Of a stretch of DNA of 64,000 nucleotides, positions 12,184 through 24,289 are shown piece by piece. Position numbers and translations under genes: made by a program. The stretch is from the NCBI RefSeq assembly GCF_008831285.2, contig NC_045151.1:10716571-10780570 (forward strand), given 5' to 3'. The first letter of the stretch is position 1, and each line of letters opens with the position of its first letter. The DNA is from Nymphaea colorata (lineage: Eukaryota > Streptophyta > Magnoliopsida > Nymphaeales > Nymphaeaceae). Below the pieces are notes generated by a model that saw only the letters and a list, made by a program, of their open reading frames with translations, ran no database searches and was not told the DNA's origin.

Positions 12184-14938
12184 TCACATGATTGATCTCA
12201 CATTAGCATTAATGAGTTAACCCAAAGTACCAAGAAAAGGAGAGCCTAGATGACGCTGGGTAGTGTACCAATTGTAAGAATTCCTGTAGCTACTGGGCCT
12301 TTTTGTTACAGCATATAATTTTTGAAAAATATACAACTTGTCTTTAGGGTTTTATGTCGTTCTTGATTTTATAGATCCCCTTCACCGCTGCTTAAGTTTG
12401 ACACTTTTCTAACATTTTCTAGACAAAGAAAACATATCTTCATGGTAATAGAGGGAGTATATATGTGTGTGTATATTTTTCTTTTTGGAGAGAAAGAGGG
12501 AGATTGAGAGTGAGAGGGAGAGTATCCAAGCAAGTTTTAGGATATGTTAGGTGAGAAGTGAAAAACGAAAAGATGGGAAATTTGTAATTCAACTCTTTCA
12601 ATATGTTTCTTGTTGGACGAAAGTTATCTTTGCGAGTAGTTGTTTTAAAAATTCACCATCTTGTTTGCGGAGCATTTGTCGAACCCGCTTACTGATTCTC
12701 TGGTTAGCGATTTAGAAGCTTCCTGTTTATCATCATTAGGAAATATAAACAAAGATTGTAGTAATGATGCTAAATTCTACCGTCTCTTTCATGTTTATGA
12801 ATCTTGATCAGAGTCAAGCTTCAAGTTTGAGATATCAAAAGAGACTGAAATTTTCTAGTGGCATATCATAAAGGGTTACTATCTATAGTCCTTGTTGAAT
12901 TGCCTGCGACTTGGAAAATTTTGAAGTACAATTTGCGAGTGTTGTGCCTAAATTTCTATGCTGAAGCTATGTTGTCATTGTGATTAAACTTGCCTACCAA
13001 CCCATTTTTTTTTATTTTTTGGGATGCCATTTGGGGCAAACTTTTTTCTTTTTTCTCTTTCTCATCTCTTCTTCCTCTATTCATGTGTAGACTTTCGTTT
13101 TTCTGAATGTTTTTTTTTTCTTCCTGGCGCTCATTTTGGTTATCAGACTTATATATGTAGATAGTTTGAAGACAAGCAATGTTAATATGAAAATTTTGCT
13201 TATGTTGAGCATTTATCTTTTTCCTCAAAAATTAGATTAGCGATTTTTGGGTTTATTTAAGCATTTATATTTGAGAAGTTGAAAGTAGAGACTCACCTCT
13301 TCGGACTTAGGAATTTAGAAGATTTTGCATCCTTTAGAACATTTGAAAGTATTAATGTATTGCAAAGTTATGCAACCTTTCAAATTTAATTGTTCATGAA
13401 CTGCGCTAAATTTGAAACTTCGAACTTTCAGTTGTCACTTATTAGCAAGTTACGGATGTTTCAACGTATTAATATTACCATGCATTTTAATTGTCCGTAA
13501 ATATAAGTTGATAGCCATGCTTTTCACTGAAAGTCGTCCAATTTTATTATTATTTTTCACAACTAATAATGCAATTTATTGGTCGTCTTTTATTCTTTTT
13601 GGACTGTTTAGTGCATCTAGTCCCGCTTATTACTTTCTGTACCGTAGACACAATCCACTGCCTAGGCTACATATATATACGAAAAGGAGTTATTTTCCCT
13701 ACCTAATTGATCTATATGTACGCCGAACCAAGGCATAGGGGTGCAAAGTAATAGAGAGATTATCGATTTAAAAATGAAAGGATTATGATTGGTAAAGAGA
13801 AATTTTATTTTATAGTCCATCATGGATGACATGAGTAGCCTTCCTGATGAAATGTATCTTCATGCATGCCTCTGGTTTAACTGGATAACACGGTTCAAAG
13901 GCATTGGCATAAGGATATATATGTTCACAGATCATGTTTCCCAGAAATACTTTTTATTTGGTTGCTAAAAATAGGAGGATATAAAAGGGCAGTTAGTTCT
14001 GAGAGACTAGCATGTATGGACAGAGAAGCTCATATCAAGGCAATTGCAACTTACGCCATTGAGACATTGACGCCTTTTATATTCATGAGAACGATTTATT
14101 CCCTTCCGCATTTTCAGCATCTTCTTCAACATGTAGATTACATGAACACAAAAAGTCCTTCACATTAGATTTACTGATGGTTGAGATTCCGCCTGGATGG
14201 ATCATTTTATGCAAATTGAAGTTTATGATGTGCTTGAAATTTGTTATCCAGAGTTAGTGTACTCCATTGTTTTTGAAACACTAATGTACTATTGATTATG
14301 CCATAACATCAAACGATATACGGATCCCCATTCCCATTAGCAAACATTTTTATGATTATCTACACTATAACGGAACGCAAGTGAGTGACCACCATCACTA
14401 AGGACCTTTTTTTGCAATAAATTCAGAATCAATAAGAGAAGCTAATTTATTAGTGAAAACCAGAGCAAGAACACTTGAGTTACAGGCCCAAGTCTAACGT
14501 GGGTTTATCTATGTAATTTTTTTTTAACGCATTGTAATTTTGAATTTTAAAATGAAACTTTTGATAGGCAGTGGCCCACAACAGCCCCTATATGTCTCAG
14601 CCACTAGCGTGAACATATTTTCATGCTAGTATTTACTAAGCATACTTAATTAATACGAAAAAGGAAAAAAAGCACATGAATGTAGCCCTGTTAATTATAT
14701 TAGATAAATGCTACATGAGAGATAAGTTACCACCGATCTATCATTTGCAATTTAGCATGGGCAGCCTGCCCGCCATGAGTGGTAGGAGGAGGAATGTAAA
14801 GAATGTCGATTTGAATAAGTTTAATCGCAATGCCAAAACCTTCCCCATTCTTCCTCAAAGGCTGCACGTGAAAATTTGTGAAGGGCTAAATTCGTCAAAG
14901 GCCAAAACCTTTTTGATTGTCGTTCGCAATTTGTGGGG
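11416..14938. other. Intergenic, no gene seen
   Basis: AT-rich sequence, interrupted by the TAA microsatellite at 12127-12182. Open frames such as 13412-13738, 13962-14168 and 14676-14963 (95-108 residues or less) have no recognisable domain or coding bias and are not called. Confidence 0.4.
12127..12182. repeat. (TAA)n microsatellite
   Basis: About 18 uninterrupted TAA units. Confidence 0.97.
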
Positions 14939-15257
14939 AGGACTGTTCAATGAGTCGAGCTAATTCGAGGTCAACTCAAACTCAAGTTAAGAAATGAACT
15001 CGACAACCTAAATGAGTCGAGCTTGAGTTAAGTGGGCTCGGCTCGGTTAAACTCGGTTAAGTTCGAGAAAAAAAATATACAAAATACGTTTCATAAAGTT
15101 ATAAAAAAAAGTAGATTGCTCAAATCAAGCTCGAATCCAGCCGAGTTTGAGTTTTAAGAACTCGACTCGAGTTCGAGCTAATAGAAACGAGCTTGACTCG
15201 AGGTCAAGCCGAATTCAAACTGCTCAACTTGGCTCGAACTCATTGATGAACAGCCTT
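14939..15257. mobile_element. MITE-like element with CTCGAG/TCGAGC-rich arms
   Basis: The left end reads AGGACTGTTCAATGAGTCGA. The right end, read on the other strand, begins AAGGCTGTTCATCAATGAG, so the termini are inverted repeats with a few differences. The body is packed with GAGTTCGAG, CGAGCTTGAG and similar words. Size (about 319 bp), terminal inverted repeats and lack of coding capacity fit a non-autonomous DNA transposon, probably hAT-like. A clear target duplication was not seen, so the ends may be off by a few bases. Confidence 0.6.
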
Positions 15258-15543
15258 GTTTCTGGCGACTGGACTGGGTATGCACTCAGCGCTAATCATT
15301 CTACAACAACGACCCCCAAAACTATGTCTTCTTATGTTTTCAAAGTTCATAATTTAGAAATTTGGTTCCTTTATCATTCCAAAGAGCAGTGCCATAGACC
15401 CCACTGCTACTGCCATTTACTGATCCCAAATAAGGATAGCTTTAGAAAATATGATTCTTTTACTAACATGCTGAGGATCACGTCAAAGCTCCTTTTTGGC
15501 CCCAGAGGGAACGACAACAAGATGATTTATATGGAGGCTAGAT

Positions 15544-16012
15544 TGTAAGATCATTTGGTGGGCCGACATATGTCTATGAGGAATTTCAGACATTATGGTT
15601 GCCTTAAGGTAAATATCCACTTAAATGATTGCGTTTTGGGATATTACGTCATTTTAGATGATATGAGGTAATTTTGAAATGTATAGATACCAGTACGTAA
15701 TTACGGACTCTTTGATGGGTGAAATCCGTAATTGCCCTTAATATAAAATGGTAGTGGTCCCTGGGGTTATGCAATGGTTGCCAGAAACGTTGGTTTCTAG
15801 CGTTGTCTCTTCCCCATCTAAGAGAGACCTCACGTGCGCCAGCAAAGACCTTGAAAGATCTTACCGCGATCTACCGTCCAGTTCTTCAGGTGGATTCAGG
15901 TACGCTTCCACTACAATTAAGTTCATTTTGTTTAATTCAATAGTTTAGTATGAGCATGATCCTGTTTTAGGACATATCGTTTGTGTATGCATGAAGGGGA
16001 GAAATCCCAACA
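15544..16012 (+). repeat. 5' LTR of the copia element
   Basis: It starts TGTAAGATCA and ends TCCCAACA. A TATA box (TATAAAA, 15742-15748) marks the likely promoter, and a CACGTG word lies downstream at 15831-15836. It matches the 3' LTR over its full 469 bp without gaps. By eye I count about 38 differences (about 8%), mostly transitions. Confidence 0.95.
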
Positions 16013-16014
16013 AT

Positions 16015-16026
16015 TGGTATCAGAGC
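16015..16026 (+). other. Primer-binding site (tRNA-iMet)
   Basis: TGGTATCAGAGC, two bases after the 5' LTR, is complementary to the 3' end of plant initiator tRNA-Met and would prime minus-strand synthesis. Confidence 0.95.
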
Positions 16027-17861
16027 CCATGTTTATTGTTGAATCGTTGATTTTAGATAATTTTTGTGCGTTTGCTTATGGTCGGGTTGGCGGTGGCTGC
16101 CGTTGGGCAGAGGAGAGGGGCGTGGGCGATGGAAGCAATCAGGCTTCTGTTACAGCCGTGAGGAAGAGGAACCATGGAAGCCGTTGGGCTTCCGTGCGAT
16201 GGACCTCTCACCACCACGCTGGAGGCTGTCAGACTTCTATTAGGGAAAGGGGCGGCAGGTTTCAGGCCGTTCAGGCGAGCGTCGGTCGGTCATTAGGCGA
16301 CGACCGACCTCCGGCCGCCCTGGTTTGACCCGTCGGTGGCCATTCACATTGTTGGGTGGCCCGCCGGTGGCTCCCTAGCTTCCATTGCAGCCACCTGAGG
16401 AAGAGAAAAGGTAAGGGGACGGCAGTGAGGGGCGACGGTGGTGAAGGGCGACCGCCGGCGACCTAGCTGTCGCCGGACGGGCTCGCGCGACCCACCGGTG
16501 CCCACCCAACGTGAAAGGAGGGCCGTCGGTGGCTTTCCCGCTGCCGTTTTCAATCTCCGACAAACAGAGAAAAGGGGCAAATTTCAATCTGGAAAATCAG
16601 GGCCGATTCTGGCCGGTTTTTTGGCGAGCGACGGCCGGCTGTCCTGGCGGCACCCGCCGGCGGCCACCCACGAAGTTGGGTGGCCTGCCGGTGGAACACC
16701 ACTGCCCGCCTGGCGTTCGGCAGGCGATCGGTGGAGATGACTCCCACGACCGCTCGCGCGGTCGAGAGGGCAGGTCGGACCGGGTCGGGTCAGGACATAC
16801 CCGATCCGGATCCATCAGTTTAAAAAAAAAAAAATCATTTGCCGCCCGAATACGCCCGCGTTAAATTTTTCTGGATCAGGTCGTGTCCTGACGGACCTGA
16901 CCCGTATCCATACGGCCTGGTTTTAAAACATAACCGGTTCATTCAGTTTTAGAACCGGCTCGGACATTTTAGAACCGATTTGGACCCTTTTCAGACCGAT
17001 TCAGAGTTTTTCAGACCGGTTCACTCAGTTTTAGAATCGATACGGTCTAATTTGACCGGTTCGTTCAATTTTTAAACTGGTTCAGCCCTATTTAGGGCCT
17101 TGTGGGTACGTTTATTGTGGTTTAAGAACGATACAGACCATTTTAAAGCCAACTCAGTGGTTCTTGACCCACTTAAGACGATTATGGTACCGATTTATAA
17201 AATTTTGGACTCTTTTGGGCCCATATCATTGAATCATTTGGTTTTGGATTCAATGTTGGGATAATATTGTATGCAATTTTAATTTATGTATTATGTTTTG
17301 CATGCTATTAAAATTATGGGTGTACTTTAGATGAATGTTTGGATTATGAATTTGATCTTTGGCCATGTCTATTGTTTGAAATGAGTAGGTTAGTACGTTA
17401 TGTCGTCAAAGTGACATCTGTTGTACGAATTTGCCTGTTTTGAACAATAGATGATAATATACTTGATCCATGCGGTCAATGATCAACCCAAAGGAGGATT
17501 GTTGTTTGGTCAGGTTTAAGTATACAGGGCAATGAATATGTGATAATTTTCAGGTTTCCATGTGAATAGTGAGTCAATCCAAAGATAGGCTCGTTGTTTG
17601 AGAAGGTTAATTATCCATATTCATTGTTGACCAAGGATACCACTTGCAGTTAGTATTTGAATCCAAAGATTGGATATTAACGTTGCACCGGTACCTTGTG
17701 ATGAGTTTTTTTGGGCAATTGTGTTTAAATTCATTTATATTTGTTGTTTGATCTTTGTACATGTATTGATTGCGAGCATGCTTTGGTTTGTTCTTTGTAC
17801 AGTGAGTTTTGCTTCCATGATATCTGTAAATTTGAGTACTATTCTTGAGTTCAATGATTCG
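16027..17861 (+). other. Copia leader with a GC-rich block; gag core missing
   Basis: In most such elements gag would begin in this interval. Instead there is a GC-rich block (about 16080-16800) rich in GGCGG/GCCGGTGG words, with a partial internal duplication (TTGGGTGGCC-GCCGGTGG near 16350 and 16675). A zone follows where variants of AGAACCGGTTC/AGACCGGTTCA recur (about 16920-17100), then AT-rich leader. No frame reads as a gag (UBN2-type) domain. A deletion joining leader to the tail of gag near 17850-17870 is the simplest reading. Confidence 0.6.
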
Positions 17862-18389
17862 ATTTTTATATGTAAGAAAAGAAAGACTATTAAGGAAGTT
17901 GCAGTTGACCTGTCATCCATTAAGAAACAGAAGAAGCATAAAGAAAGCCAATCAGGCTGCTTCTTTTGTAAGAGTGAAGGTCATATAAAGAAGGATTGTA
18001 CTAAGTTTCATGCATGGCGTGAAAAGAAGAGTACACTTCTCACTTTGGTTTGTTCTGAGGTTAATTTAACTTCAGTACCTAGAGACACTTGGTGGGTAGA
18101 TTCAGGTGCTACTGCTCACATAAGTGTCTATATGCAAGGCTGCCTAAATTGTCGAACGCCAAATGATGCTGAAAGATTCATCTATGTGGGCGATGGCAAG
18201 AAAGCGAAAGTTGAAGCCATAGCAGATTTTCGGTTATTGTTAAAGACTGGTTGTTATTTGAATTTGACAGAAACTTATGTGGTACCGTCTTTTAGACGGA
18301 ATTTGGTTTCTTTTTCTCGTTTGACAAATTTGGTTATTATTGTTCATTTGAAAGAAGTAAATTTAAGTTGTTTCTGCACTCAAATTTGA
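17862..18389 (+). pseudogene. Copia gag tail (zinc knuckle) and protease
   Basis: A Lys-rich stretch leads to the CCHC zinc knuckle CFFCKSEGHIKKDC (17958-17999), which binds RNA in the virus-like particle. The retropepsin active-site motif WWVDSGATAHIS follows near 18089. The protease part then reads to FRRNLVSFSRL before the frame shifts at about 18370. The frame stays open upstream to 17670, but that part is hydrophobic and unlike gag. Confidence 0.85.
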
Positions 18390-19203
18390 TAGCCACTGGT
18401 TCTTTATCTGGTAGCGATAACATCTATTTGCTTGATACGGTTGCTTCATATCATGAAACCTTGCATGTTACGTCTAGTGGTACTAAAAGAAAATTATCCA
18501 ATAAGAATTCTGCTTTGTTATGGCATAGGCGCTTAGGTCATATCTCTGAAAAGAAAATAAAAGGCTTATGTCAAATGGAATTCTTCAGTCCCTTGATTTT
18601 GCAGACTTTAATGTTTGCATTGAATGTATAAAGGGAAAACAAACAAACATTAAGAAAACAGGTGCAAGTAGAGCTTCAGATGTCTTAGAACTGATTCATA
18701 CGGATGTTTGTGGTCCATTCCCTACGGCTTGTTAGAATGGACAACAATATTTTATCACGTTCATAGACGATTATTCTCGTTATGGCTACCTGTATTTGAT
18801 TCATGAGAAGTCTCAATCCTTAGACGTTTTCAAGTCATTTAAAGCCAAAGTTGAGAATCAATTAGGCAAAATGATTAAAGTCGTTAGATATGACCATGGT
18901 GGTGAATACTATGGTAGATTTGATGGATCAGGTGAACAACGTCCAGGGCCTTTCGCTAAGTACCTAGAGGAATGCGGTATAGTCCCTCAATACACCATGC
19001 CAGGTTCTCCCAGAATGAATGGTGTAGCTGAGAGACGAAACAAGACTCTTATAGATATGGTAAGGAGTATGATTAATCATTCTACCTTACCAGAGTCCCT
19101 CTAGGGAGAAGCATTAAAGACTGCAACTTATATTCTAAATAGAGTACCATCAAAAGCAGTACCGAATATCCCATATGAATTATGGACAGGCAAAACGCCT
19201 AGT
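18368..19203 (+). pseudogene. Copia integrase region
   Basis: LLDTVASYHET and LWHRRLGHISEKKIKGL mark the GAG-pre-integrase zinc-binding part (frame 2). The frame shifts near 18600, and the DDE core continues in frame 1: IHTDVCGPFP, FIDDYSRYGYLYLI, VVRYDHGGEYYGRF and MNGVAERRNKTL. Stops interrupt it at 18733-18735 and 19102-19104, both TAG where the family normally has Trp. Integrase would insert the cDNA into the host. This copy cannot make a full protein. Confidence 0.88.
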
Positions 19204-21269
19204 ATGAGACATTTTCATATTTGGGGATGTCCAGCTGAAGCGAGACCATATAGGCCAAACGAAAGGAAACTGGACTTTAAGACGGTTAACTGTTACTTTG
19301 TTGGGTATTCTGATAGGTCAAGGGGTTATAAGTTTTATAATCCATCCAGTAAGTGTTTCTTTCAAACGGGAAATGCTCATTTCTTTGAAGATATTGAGTT
19401 TGTGGGAGGTGATCAGGTTAGAAGCATTGCCTTTGAAGAGAGACCTGAGTCCATTCATACGGATGTTGTAAGCAATAGTCAGGTATTCATTCCTGCCATT
19501 GTTCCATCAACATATTCAGAAGAAGGCAATGATGTTGATCTCCCCATTGAAGAACAAACTCAACAACCTCAAGAAAATCAAGTAGAGGTGCCACTGAGGA
19601 GATCCACTAGAGAGAGGAAAAATACAATTTCAAATGATTTTGTCTATCTCCAAGAACATGATATTGATATGGGCTTAATGGAAGATGATTCTATCAACTT
19701 CCAACAAGCGATGAAGAGTTCTAAATCTCATAACTGGATAGATGCCATGAATGAGGAGATAAAGTCCATGATAGACAATGATGTATGGGATATTGTTCTC
19801 TTACCTGAAGGTGTGAAACCCATTAGTTGTAAATGGATATTTAAAACCAAGAGGGATTCATTAGGAAACATCGAAAGGTATAAGACACGTCTTGTTGCAA
19901 AGAGCTTTACTCAAAAGGAAGCATTGATTATACAGAGACTTTTTCTCCAGTTTCATCGAAAGACTCATTTAGGACCATAATGGCACTTGTGGCTCATTTT
20001 GACTTAGAGCTGTATCAGATGGATGTAAAGACAGCGTTTCTAAATGGAGACATTGATGAAACAATATATATGGTGCAAGTAGAAAACTTTGTTTCAGGAG
20101 ATGTAAAAAAAATGGTCTGCAAACTTAAGAAATCTATCTATGGGCTAAAGCAAGCTTCCCGTTAGTGGTATTACAAATTTCATCAAGTTATAGTTTTATG
20201 TGGCTTCGAAACTAATATGGTTGATGAATGTGTATACCAAAAATTCAGTGGAGGTAAATTTATCTTTCTGATTTTATATGTCGATGATATATTGCTGGCA
20301 AGTAATGATGTGGCCATATTGCATGAAACTAAGAAATTTTTGTCAACAAAGTTTGACATGAAGGATCTTGGTGATGCATCTTTTGTATTAGGGATCCAAA
20401 TATTTTAATATCATTCTCGGGGTATTCTTGGATTATCACAAAAGACCTACATTGATAAGGCGCTTCAGTGATATGGCATGAAGGATTGTAAACCAGGAGA
20501 TACTCCAGTTGCTAAAGGAGACAAGTTTAGTCTCAAACAGTGCCCTAAAAATGAAATCAAATCTAAGGAAATAGAAATAATTCCCTATTCGTCTGTTGTG
20601 GAAAGCCTTATGTATGCTCAGGTTTGTACCCATCCGAATATTGCATTTATCGTTGAAATGTTAGGCAGATACTTAAGTAATCCAGGTATGGATCATTGGA
20701 AAGCAGCGAAAAGGGTATTGAGGTACCTACAGAGAATAAAAGATTTTATGTTCACATACAAGAAGTCAGACCAGTTGGAGATCATTGGGTATTCAGATTC
20801 TGACTTTGCTGGGTGCCAAGACAGTCGCAAGTCTACTTCAGGCTATGTATTTCTATTGGCTGGAGGAGCTATATCCTGGAAAAGTGTCAAACAGACACTT
20901 GTAGCTACTTCAACCATGGCAGCGGAATTCATAGCATGTTACGAGGCGTCCAATCATGCCTTGTGGTTGCAGAATTTTGTCACGGGGCTGCGCATTGTGA
21001 ATGGTATAGAAAGACCACTAAGGTTATTGTGTGACAGTAATTCAGCAGTCATGTACTCTAATAACAGCCACAGTTTGTCAAAGTCGAAGCACATCGACAT
21101 TAAGTTTTTGGCTGTTAAAGAGAGGATACAGAATGGTCATGTGTCTTTAGAGCATATTGGGACAGACTCTATCATTGCAGATCCGCTTATCAAAGGTTTA
21201 ACACCTAAGGTCTTTCACGAACATGTTGTTCGTATGGAGGTGTTGTCTTTGGATGATGTGCTGGTTTAG
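19204..21269 (+). pseudogene. Copia reverse transcriptase and RNase H
   Basis: After the integrase C-terminus (FHIWGCPAEARPYRPNE), the reverse transcriptase starts near 19700 (NEEIKSMIDNDVWDIV, CKWIFKTKRD). A one-base frameshift near 19920 moves it to another frame, with YQMDVKTAFLNGDI and the catalytic YVDD motif (20277-20288). In-frame stops fall at 20163, 20406 and 20469. RNase H is open from 20478 (YSDSDFAGCQDSRKSTSGY, TMAAEFIACYEA, SKSKHIDIKF) to TAG at 21269. The last part is the best preserved. Confidence 0.9.
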
Positions 21270-21650
21270 TGGGAGTTTGTATTTTGTTTGCTCTTATGTA
21301 TGGACACATATTCAGTTTTCTGCAGAATAAAGTTTAAAGTTCTTTGGTTCCATTCTGTATTTATGTGTTTTTTGATCTCCATAAGGTTTTAAAGTTGGAC
21401 CAGTTGAGAATAAATATGTTGTAATCACATTACATGTAATTCTCATGCTATACATCCGTATTAGATCTATGTCATTGGTTGTGTTAACATTTGTGATCAT
21501 TGAAGGTTTAGCTAATTTTGATATAGCGAAAGCCGCTTTGGTTTTGTGTTGATGTGATCATGGACGAGATTGGTGAAAATGACGTTTAATAAGATAGCAG
21601 TATGAGCTCCTAAGGTTTTATGTAATGTCTAAATGTATAAAGACATATTT

Positions 21651-21666
21651 GGCCCAAGTGGGAGAT
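21651..21666 (+). other. Polypurine tract region of the copia element
   Basis: The purine-rich AAGTGGGAGAT directly precedes the 3' LTR, where plus-strand DNA synthesis is primed. Confidence 0.8.
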
Positions 21667-22135
21667 TGTAAGATCATTTGGTGGGCTGGCATATGTGTAT
21701 GAGGAATTTCAGACATTATGGCTGTCTTAAGGTAAATATCCGCTTAAGTGATTGCGTTTTGGGATATTACGTCATTTTAGATGGTATGAGGTAATTTTGA
21801 AATGTATAGATACCAGTACGCAATTACGACCTCTTTGATGGGTGGAATCCGCAATTGCCCTTAATATAAAATGGTAGTGGTCCCTGTGGTCGTGCAATGG
21901 TTTCCAGAAACGTTGGTTTCTAGGGTTGTCTCTTCCCCATCTCAGAGAGACCTCACGTGCGCCAGCAAAGACCCTGGAAGATCCTACCGCGATCTACCAT
22001 CCAGTTCTTCAGATGGATTCAAGTACACTTCCGCTACAGTTAAGTTTATTTTGTTTAATTCAATGATTTAGCATGAGTATAATCCTGTTTTAGGGCATAT
22101 CATTTGTGTATGCATGAAGAGGAGAAATCCAAACA
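21667..22135 (+). repeat. 3' LTR of the copia element
   Basis: It starts TGTAAGATCA, ends AATCCAAACA, and is exactly 469 bp like its partner. The target duplication TAGAT follows at 22136-22140. Confidence 0.95.
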
Positions 22136-22140
22136 TAGAT

Positions 22141-22789
22141 GACTATTCTTCAGTAAGTAAGCATTGTTATTAGATCTTCACGCATCACCAAGCGATGCGT
22201 GTGCATCGATTGCACCACCTTGCTGAACGCACCAAGTTCATCGGTGGTCTGTGTTTAACAAGATGCACACACCTCCAACCGGCATGCACTGCGTGCCTGA
22301 TGCACACACATTTCACTCATCGGTTTTCTCTTTCTTTATTATCCATCTCTTTGGCCTCAGCTGCTGGTCGTCTCTTCATTGCCGGATGGCCATTGCCAAA
22401 AGCCCACCGCCGCCGCCACCACCACCTATCTCTTTGCTGCCATGCATCTCTAATAACTCTCTCTCTCTTTCTATCTCCTGAATGTTAAGTGTGTGCGCTT
22501 CAATGCTTGATGCACACACATTACCATGCACTACGCATCAAAATCCATGTTTGAGAAGTAAGATGACCTGTTATGTACGCCTCATGAGGATGAGGTGTAC
22601 GCATCTGTATGATGTGAAGTGTCCTAGAGGCGTGCGCTTCAGGCACCCTTTTTTTTTAAAGCATGTCAAAAATGCTTTGTTTTTCATTTTTAACATGAAT
22701 AGCAATTTCCACCCAAGAGTTCCTCTATTGACCCTTTGATTTAGTTTAAGAAAACACACCCTCTTTCTAGCAAATAGACTGGCAATAAC
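22141..22789. other. Intergenic, with recurring GATGCACACACATT words
   Basis: The words GATGCACACACATT and ATGCACT/ATGCATC recur near 22300 and 22508, suggesting a small degenerate local repeat. The open frames here have no recognisable domain. Confidence 0.35.
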
Positions 22790-23225
22790 TAGGGATGTCA
22801 ACTAATCGAATTTGAATTGGATGTATCTTTAATCATATCTGCTTTTTTGATATTCATATATTCGGATTCGAATTCGAATAAAAAAACAGTCATATCCAAA
22901 TTCGAATATGAAATCTGATTTTACTATTCAAATCTGATTTTTATATTATGTCCGAACCCGAATCCAAATTTTGAACCGGATTTTACCAATTTTCAAAATT
23001 TAATAGCATTAGATAAAGGATATTTGTCTAAAAATGAATTCAATCCGAATCTGAATCCAATTGGATATTTATGTATATTCAAATCTGAATCTGATCGGAT
23101 GCCATTTATTAAATCCGAATCTGATCCGATTTCTTAATCAGATATTAATTTTTTTTTCTGTATCCAACTTTTTCGGATTGATTCGGTCAAATATCTGATT
23201 CAAATCGGATATATTGACATCCGTA
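22790..23225. mobile_element. hAT-type MITE rich in AATTCGAAT words
   Basis: The left end is TAGGGATGTCAACTAATCGA. The right end, read on the other strand, is TACGGATGTCAATATATCCG. The flanking 8 bp are GCAATAAC (22782-22789) and ACAGTAAC (23226-23233), a 6-of-8 match that fits an aged hAT target duplication. The 436-bp body is built of TCCGAATC/GATTCGGAT-type words and has no coding capacity. Confidence 0.75.
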
Positions 23226-24289
23226 ACAGTAACGACCTCTTTCTTCCCTGCCCCGCCCCTGCGTCTCTTTCCCTCTCTTTGCTTAAGGATATGCAAATCA
23301 GCGACCCTTGCTCTTTCTCCGGCCACCCAGCGAACTGGCGGGTAGTCCTCCCTTTCTCTCTTGCTCTCTCTTCCCACAATCACATTACTCATACATTATT
23401 TTGATTGTTTTTTTTCATTTTTAACATTATTTTTGTGGATGCTATACGAATAATCATTCACTATGCATCACTTCATAACCTTAGCGCATCGCTTTGTATC
23501 AACGCACTTACATTGATAGTAAGCACTTCAAAGATGTCGGAGAAAACTGGTCCATCACTAGCATCATCGATTACACTTTAGTGATAGAATTTTAGTGGGA
23601 CTTTTTTTTTTTTTGCATCATTGAAAGTTTTTGTGGTAGCTATCTACTTTCTCTAATGTGGCAGCCTTGTGTCAGAGAAGGTTGAGTTTTTATATGTTTT
23701 GCCTCCAACATCAATAATGTGTTGGCCATTTCTAACATTGTCCACTGCACACCAGTGAAGTCCTTTTCAATGGCACTCTCTCACAATGTCAAAAAAACTG
23801 CACTTGCTGTGTGCTTTTTGTGGTGTAATTTATCACGTTAGTGGAGACCTTTTCATTGGCGTTTTTATGAAAACACGGAATAAAGGTACTTTAATGGTGA
23901 GCCCTCATCTATGATGTATTTCTACAAATGTCAATAAGTAGGGGTAATTTCTTACGTTCTTTACTATGCATTAGTGAATCCCTTTTCATCGACATTGGTC
24001 GCCAACACCAGAGGAAGTACACTTATGGTGGGTCTTTTCTGACATATCCTGAAATGTCAGGAAAGTAAGTTTCATTGACATTTTTTTCTTGTGTTAGAGA
24101 AGACAACTCACTACGTACGAAAACATCTGCATTGGTGGCTCCACATCAAAAAAGAGATGTTTTCTTTGACTTTCTGCCTTGCATCTGAGATAGCTGCCTC
24201 TTTTTTGACAATGCTTTCCATCACATGAGAGATAAATTCTTATTTTGTCTCTTCACTAACGCTTTGCATTGAGGTTAACAAAGTCCAAG
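23226..24289. other. Intergenic, with recurring CATTGACATT-like words
   Basis: No gene seen. Words such as CATTGGCGTTTTT, CATTGACATTTTT and ATTAGTGA recur, and similar ones reappear at about 35860-36360. This could be the subterminal part of an old DNA transposon; it is only a suggestion. Confidence 0.3.

Larger units (their letters stand above)
15544..22135 (+). mobile_element. Full-length, inactivated Ty1/copia LTR retrotransposon
   Basis: A 6,592-bp element with 469-bp LTRs at both ends and the perfect 5-bp target duplication TAGAT (15539-15543 and 22136-22140). A primer-binding site for initiator tRNA-Met follows the 5' LTR, and a purine-rich AAGTGGGAGAT precedes the 3' LTR. Coding order is zinc knuckle, protease, integrase, reverse transcriptase, RNase H, the order of Ty1/copia. 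The main gag domain is absent, and stops and frameshifts break pol, so the element cannot move on its own. Confidence 0.95.

Noticed and set aside
12121-12190. TAA tract as the tail of a LINE or SINE
   Set aside because: No recognisable retroposon body or flanking duplication was found upstream of it.
13412-13738. 108-codon open frame
   Set aside because: Hydrophobic and AT-driven composition, no known domain, and no splice or start context to support it.
15147-15548. 133-codon open frame next to the copia element
   Set aside because: It spans the right end of a MITE and runs into the LTR; no recognisable domain.
16344-16864. Overlapping open frames on both strands of the GC-rich copia leader
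   Set aside because: High GC content lowers stop density in every frame; none reads as gag or any known protein.
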